Shown piece by piece: positions 57,910 to 64,000 of a stretch of DNA of 64,000 nt. The DNA comes from Strongylocentrotus purpuratus (taxonomy: Eukaryota; Echinodermata; Echinoidea; Camarodonta; Strongylocentrotidae), in assembly GCF_000002235.5 (NCBI RefSeq), contig NW_022145607.1, forward strand, positions 35,749,029-35,813,028. The letters are read 5' to 3'. A program made the position numbers and the translations under genes. Every line of letters starts with the position of its first letter. The stretch's first letter is position 1. Under the pieces are notes generated by a model that made no database searches, had not been told where the DNA came from, and saw only the letters and a program-made list of their open reading frames with translations.

Positions 57910-59327
57910 ATGATAAACAGTTGGACAATGGACAGGACAAGATACACCCACATACAACTGCATACAGTGGAGAGAAGTCCCATCAGTGTTTACATTGCAG
58001 TAAGACATTTACAGATGAGAACATTCTTATACTACATCAGAAAACACACCAGGTCGACAATGAGCTTACTAGCCACCTGAGAACACAAACTGGAGTGAAA
58101 ACTTTCAAGTGTTCCCAGTGTGATGAGGGTTTTCCCCATGCAAGTACACTTATTAGCCATTTAAGAACACATAGCCTCAACGAAAAGCCTCAAGGATGTT
58201 CCCATTGTGATAAAAAAATGTTTTCTCAAAAGAATGAGCTTACTAGCCACCTTAAAACATGTACAAAAGAGAAACATTTCAAGTGTTCCCAGTGTGATAA
58301 TGTTTTTACTTGCAAAATTAATCTTACTATCCATTTAAGAACACACATTGGGGAAAAGCCCTATCAATGTTCCTATTGTGGTAAGGGCTTTTCTTGCAAA
58401 GGTAATCTTACCTGTCATGTAAGGACACATACAGGAGAACAGCCTTATCAGTGTTCCAATTGTGATACAAGTTTTTCTTACAGAAGTACCCTCATAACAC
58501 ATTTAAGAACACACAGTAGAGAAAAGCCTTATCAATGCTCCTATTGTGATAAGACATTTTCTCGAAAGAATGGTCTTACTAGGCACCTTAGAATACATGC
58601 AGGAGAGAAATCTTTTAAATGTCCCTATTGTGATAAGGGGTTTTCTCAAAAGACTCATCTTACCAGCCACCTAAGAACACATACAGGAGAGAAACCCTTT
58701 CAGTGTTCCCAGTGTTATACAGGTTTTTCTCAAAGAAGTTCGCTTCGTAGACATTTAAGAACACACGGTGAAGAGAAACATGTTAAGTGTTCCAAGTGTA
58801 AAAAGGCTTTTTCTGAAAGAAGTATCGGTACCCTTATTACACATCTAATGACACACAGTGAAGAAGAGCTATATCAATGCTCCCATTGTGATAAGGATTT
58901 TTCCAAAAAGAAGGATCTTAAGCGTCACCTTAGAACAAATACAGGAAAGAAAACTTTCAAGTGTTCCCAGTGTGATAAGGGTTTTCCCCATAAAAGTATC
59001 CTTATTAGACATTTAAGAACACACAGTAGAGAAAAGCCTTATCAATGCTCCTATTGTGATAAGACATTTTCTCGAAAGAATGATCTTACCAGGCATCTTA
59101 GATCACATACGGGAGAAAAACCTTTTAAGTGTTCCCAGTGTGATAGGGGTTTTCCCCGTAAAAGTATCCTTATTATACATTTAACAACACACAGTGGAGT
59201 AAATCTTTATCAATGCTCCTATTGTCATAAGACATTTTCTCAAAAGAGTGATCTTACTAAGCACCTTAGAACACATACAGGAGAAAACCTTGCAATTGTT
59301 CCCAGTGTGATAGGGGTTTTCCCATAA
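57910..59327 (+). CDS. C2H2 zinc-finger protein, terminal finger exon (gene 3)
   Basis: The exon opens in phase 1 after a ttttcctccccag acceptor and reads DKQLDNGQDKIHPHTTAYSG, then finger 1 (CLHC..LHQKTH), the shared half finger and 14 more fingers. Several are altered: one has an extra residue and a final Cys (FSQKNELTSHLKTC), one has two inserted residues (SERSIGTLITH), and one ends in Asn instead of His (HLRTN). It ends about 50 nt after the last intact finger because one A is missing in the GEKP linker (about 59283), which shifts the frame to a stop at 59325-59327. No upstream short exons were seen within the window, so expression as a full gene is uncertain. It is the same orientation as gene 2. 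Confidence 0.8.
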
Positions 59328-60960
59328 AAGTTTCCTTATTACACATTCAAGAACACACACAGTGAAGAGAATCCTTTCACTGTTCCCATTGTGATAATAA
59401 TTTTTCTTGAAGAAATATCCATATCTGTTTAAGAACACACAGTGGAGAAAAGCTGTATCAATGCTCCTATTGTGATATACCTATAGGTTTTTCTTGCCAA
59501 TAAGGTAATCTTACATGTCATGTAAGGACGCATACATGAGAAAAGCCTTATGCAGTGTCCCCATTGTAATAAAAAGAGGTTCTAAAAAGACTAGTCTTAC
59601 TGTAGCCACCTTAGAAGACATGCAGGAGAGAAACCCTTTAAGGATTCCAATTTGTGATACAGGTTTTTTTCACCCCTGCTTATTAGACATTCACGAACAC
59701 ACAGTGGAGAATAGCTGCATCTGTGTTCCCATTGTGATAGAGGTTTTTTTTTAAAGAATCATCTTATTTGTCACCTAAGAACTAATACAGAAGAGAAATG
59801 TTTTAAGTGTTCCCAGTGTGATAAGGGTTTTACACATAAAAGTACCCTTATTAGACATTTAAGAACACACAATGGTGAAAATCCTGATAAATGTTCCCAT
59901 TGTTATCAGGTTTTTTTATTGCCAAACTAATCTTGCTACATTCAAGAACACACAGTGGAGAAAAGCCTTGAAAATCGATGCTCCCATTGTGATTAGAGTT
60001 TAATCTTCATATTAGGGCACATATCCATGTACTAGAAAGAAACCATGAAAACGTCCTGATTGTAATAAGATATTTTCTTAAAAAGGGGAACTTACTAGCC
60101 ACCTTCGAACACATATAAGAAATAAACCCTTTAAGTGTTCCGTTTGTGATACAGGTTTTTACTCAACAAGGTTCATCTTGTAATACCCTTTTAAATGTTG
60201 TGATTGTAAGAAGAGATTTTGTTATAAAAGTGATGTTACGTACGAGCCAGCCAAGAATACATACAGGAGAGAAACTATTTAAGTGTTCCTAATGTAATAA
60301 TGAATTTACTTATAAAAGTGAGCTTACATGGCATATAAGAACATAACAGTATCCCTATATTAAACTGCTAATTAGATTGTATTAAGATATTTTCATGTAA
60401 CAGTAATCGAACTAGCCATATGAAAACACATAATGGAGAAAAAGCCATCTAAATGTATAAGTAAAAGGGATTTTATATTAAATTCATAGCATGATCTTGC
60501 TAATTTCCTAATAACACACACAGCAAAAATGTCTCAAATCTAATTAGGGATTTTGTCGTATAACTCTTACTAGCCGCCTTCAAACACATACAGGAGAGAA
60601 ACCCTTTTAGGTGTTCTCGGTGTAATATAAAGGGTTTTGTCAAAGAAGTACCATTACAATCCATTAAGAATCCACAGGGGAGAAACTCTTTTAAAGGTTT
60701 GTACTTTGTATATAGTAATAAGGGAATCTTTGCCTAAAGATAATATTACCTGTCATTTGAGAATACGGTACATACAGGCACGCGAGAAGCAGTTTGGGTT
60801 TGGGGCGGGGCAGGAATTCCAGGGGGCTCACCGTTCCCCCCCCCCCCCACCCTCCACTCCTGGCGCCTCTGCATATATATAAATGCAAGGGATTAATTGA
60901 AAAGTATCTCATTAGGCTCCTTAGAACACATACAGGAGAGAAACCTTTTAAAGGGTAACC
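59328..60960 (+). pseudogene. Decayed finger array after gene 3
   Basis: About 1.6 kb of finger-like sequence follows the frameshift, with recognisable words (acacatacaggagagaaac, cagtggagaaaagc, tgttcccattgtgata) at roughly 84-bp spacing. Stops and indels are numerous. An unrelated C-rich and TA-rich piece (about 60780-60890) interrupts it, after which one last finger linker is visible (about 60920). Confidence 0.8.
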
Positions 60961-60961
60961 T

Positions 60962-61185
60962 CGCTAGTCATAAAGACCGCTATTCATAACATGCAACTTC
61001 CTATACGTGAAGGACCGCTATTCATAAAGCGGAAAGGATGTCACTTTTCATAATGGCATAATGACCATTATTCATTATGTGAGATAAAGGTCACTATTCA
61101 TTATCCACATTGAAGGTCATTACTCGTAAGGACCGGTCGCTACTCATAATACCAAGTGAGGGTCGCTATTCATAAACATACAAAT
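60962..61185. repeat. Short tandem 'ggtcactattcataa' repeat
   Basis: About seven diverged units of 25-40 bp share 'accgctattcataa' or 'ggtcactattcatta'. No coding content. Confidence 0.75.
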
Positions 61186-61942
61186 AAACAGTATCACACA
61201 TAGAAGTAGGAGTGACAACCTTTTTATTGGGATATTGATGTATCAGTGTTCTTTCTTACAAGGTTACACTTAAATTTCATAAGGAATAAAAAGTAAACAA
61301 TTTTTTTTCTTTGTCACATTTCAATTCAGTTCAATTAAATAATAGTTTTATTTGGCAATGTTTTCCAGCCATTTCTCAGTATATTTTCATTTTACCTTGT
61401 ACCATTAAAAACTGCATTTAAGATCAAGTGACAAATTATATTTAAGAATACAGTAATTGAGGAGTGTGTAAAAATCAGAGAACGCGGCCGGACTCTCTTT
61501 ATAGTTATACATTTTCATGTAAACCATCAATAAAAGTATAAAAAAGAATAATTAATACAGTGTACTTAATTCAATTGAATAGATAAGTAAGTAATTGTAG
61601 CGATGTGTAATGTCCATGTGTACATATTGTTTGTGTTGCACAATCTCAGGTGCACATGTCTTTCCAAGAATTTGATTAATTTGTATGCCTAGAATTGTTT
61701 TTAAGGCATGTTTTCATTTTAAAATCAAATCTATCGCGTTCATCATCAAACTCATGCCTTTTGATTGTATTCATCCGTGTGACCCAATTTGTTTGTCTTT
61801 TGATATACAATAAATAACCGCCTTTTATCTCTGTACGTCTTGGAATCTCGCTTCTGTCTTTATTTTTTAAACCTTCGTTTTTTGTTATCTCATGATGTGT
61901 CTATATCCAACTGCAGGTACTCGCCTCATCTCTCTTCCTGAA

Positions 61943-62212
61943 GGGGAATTAAGGCCACCCTTTTATTCTAAACAGGGCTAACTGGTCCCAGGGACACATG
62001 GCCCCTAAAATCTAAATCCAGATTCCCGGCTCCACATATAATAAGAGTTCAGCACAGGGCTCATGCATGTACACTTTAAAAAGCTCAATCCAGACCTCCT
62101 CCTCCCCCGCCCAACTACAACAAAATCAGGAGAGAGCCCTGAGCAGAAAAATTTAATGGATCAAAGAAAAAATTGAGAAAAATCTGATAAAATAAATCGG
62201 AAAACATCAATT
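61943..62212 (+). repeat. Dispersed repeat, copy 1
   Basis: Starts 'ggggaattaaggccaccctt' and ends near 'aaatcggaaaacatc'. It is repeated in the same orientation at 62562-62850, about 620 bp away. Confidence 0.9.
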
Positions 62213-62561
62213 AATTGGTATTCTCTTGATGGCCTTTTTGAGCATCTCTCTCAATTGCTTGATATTAACATTTTGGGATATATCTGGATTTAGATTGTAG
62301 GTGACCATTTGTCCTGGTATTTGCATAAATTCATTTGCAGAGTACAGTGTACATTTTGTGTATGTCAGATGCTATGGACAAACCCCTTCTATGACCAAAT
62401 TATTGTCATTGTAAACATATAGCACAATAGTTTATATGCACACATTTATTCTTCAATTGTTATCTAAAAACCTTTGATTCTTTGCTAATGAGTTCTATAT
62501 AAATATGGGATCATTGTATGATCAGTACACTTATAATATTTATAATAATACGGATCTTATA

Positions 62562-62850
62562 TAGGGGAATTAAGGCCACCCTTTTATTCAAAACAGGGCT
62601 AACTGGTCCCAGAGACACATGGCCCCTAAAATCTAAATCCAGATTCCCGGCTCCACATATAATAAAGAGTTCAGCATAGGGCTCATGCAAATGTACACTT
62701 TAAAGAGCTCAATCCAGACCTCCTCTTTTCCCCCCTCCCCTAAAAAAAATATTTTAAAAAGTTGGTAGAGAGCCCTGAATTAGAGCGGAAAATTAAATGG
62801 ATCAATGAAAAATTTGAGAAAAATCTGATAAAATAAATCAGAAAACATCG
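62562..62850 (+). repeat. Dispersed repeat, copy 2
   Basis: The second copy of the 61943-62212 unit with a small expansion near 'cccctcccctaaaaaaaa'. There is no coding capacity. The DNA between the copies holds nothing recognised. Confidence 0.9.
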
Positions 62851-64000
62851 AGCTAATTACCAAATTCAATAAACATGCAAAACAAATATTGATGTCGAAC
62901 AGGTCTATTGCGGCAGCCGTGAACAAAAAGAACTATCCTAAAAAGCTGTTTAAATCAAACATCACATACATCATGGTGTAGTTATGCATTTATTTACACA
63001 CCGCATAATAACTTCCACTACACTCTTCCATTTAAAATGAAATTGCGTACAGAAAATTGTCTATGAAGCAATCAGTCTTTTGTTGTTGCCTCTCCCATAA
63101 ATGAATGTTAATTAGCCTTGAAATATTGTTATAAAACGTGCCTTTAAGCAAGAGAACCGCAGAGGCACGATCATATACTAACTGATTCTGGGCATATGGA
63201 TCTTTGCGAATGTGGGAGGGTGAGGTGTGTATGTATGTGTGCGCGTGTTCATGTGTGTTTGTGCGTGTGGGTATGTATGTGTATGTAGGTGCTCGTTTAG
63301 GCCTGTCTATTCTTAATAATGAAATGAGTTACATGAAAAATTAAAAATAATATTTAAGGAAATAATAAAATAGTCAGTCATAATCATAAAATGGTTATCA
63401 CTTGCCAATATAAGTCTTTATTTTTATTTTCTTAAATATCTCGTTCATCAGATTTTTTCCGATTTACTTTTATTCAGTTTAAAAGCTGAATTTACCATGT
63501 TTATAGCGGTAAATAATTTTGATTTATAAATATACATGAAGACAGCTAAATTATTTAATTTAAGGAAACTAAACAAGCCATAAGCAAACGAAAATCCATA
63601 TTATGTATGATCATTATTTTATTATGTCATCACCAAAATATATCCATATTTTGTATCCTAATTATGTTCTTTGTAAACAATGTCTGAGCCTATGTTTTTC
63701 ATGTGAACAAATATCCATGTTGAACTTAGATTGGACAAATCACAAAAATGAATTAAATTGATAGAAATAAAGCTTGTGCATAATGCATGTAATAAGAAAT
63801 GGAACAATATGGAAAATGTATCATTATACAATTTACAAGCATTATTGATCTTGATATTGCCCTTTCTAAAAAAAATCCATTAGGCTACCTTACATATAAC
63901 TACCATAATACACCCCTTCACGGTTAAAGCCGCCATTTAAATTTGAGAATAAACATTGTGTCATCAATGTTTTCAGACGCGCATGTAGTGTTGCAAAATG
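62851..64000. other. AT-rich end of window, no gene recognised
   Basis: Contains a TG-rich microsatellite-like tract (about 63222-63295, gtgtatgtatgtgtgcgcgt). Otherwise only short chance frames. Confidence 0.45.

Overview
The window looks like accessory, repeat-rich DNA from a marine deuterostome, most likely an echinoderm and probably a sea urchin. This is inferred from AT-rich intron-bearing genes, tandem C2H2 zinc-finger exons, a THAP gene, long foldback transposons resembling the TU elements known from sea urchins, and AAT microsatellites joined to a 'tctaagcgctttacaaa'-type tail. No ribosomal or transfer RNA gene and no prokaryotic feature was seen.

The main architecture is a very large inverted duplication. 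The left arm (about 1-12537, cut by the window edge) and the right arm (about 37434-47200) carry the same multi-exon zinc-finger gene in opposite, divergent orientation, with their 5' ends facing a 25 kb spacer. Each gene has a row of short exons (60-105 nt, called A, B, C and D here) that all begin and end in phase 1 and encode acidic peptides. Most contain a hydrophobic-K-x-E core (IKQE, IKEE, IKPE), the SUMO-acceptor consensus. The row ends in one long exon of tandem C2H2 fingers. The left gene reads A-B-C-D-C-D-fingers because a 2 kb C+D block is duplicated in tandem. The right gene reads A-B-C-D-fingers. A third finger exon lies at 57910-59327 on the + strand. Every finger exon ends at a stop or frameshift and is followed by decayed finger-coding DNA.

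The spacer is a stack of mobile elements. A 5.9 kb element at 13558-19455 has long inverted ends and a 9-bp target duplication; it contains a nested foldback element and a nearly perfect 194-bp-arm palindrome. A second element at about 20440-24692 has ends built of tandem units of about 360 bp and carries a broken gene of a multicopy invertebrate family. The spacer then holds fragments of the first element's ends, a possible solo LTR-like insertion, a THAP gene at 26917-27558, and a 7.5 kb foldback element at 29028-36576. That last element has inverted ends made of satellite arrays and a candidate three-exon gene on the - strand inside it.

The region right of the arms holds a LINE fragment with a twin-priming-type inversion, a 2.2 kb non-autonomous hAT element with an 8-bp target duplication, an unclassified GC-richer block, a third copy of a TTAA-flanked MITE, and dispersed repeats. 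Comparing the two arms gives relative ages: the CR1/Jockey-like LINE, with a MITE at its end, lies at the same place in both arms and predates the duplication. A hAT insertion (left only) and a MITE (right only) have empty sites in the other arm and are younger.
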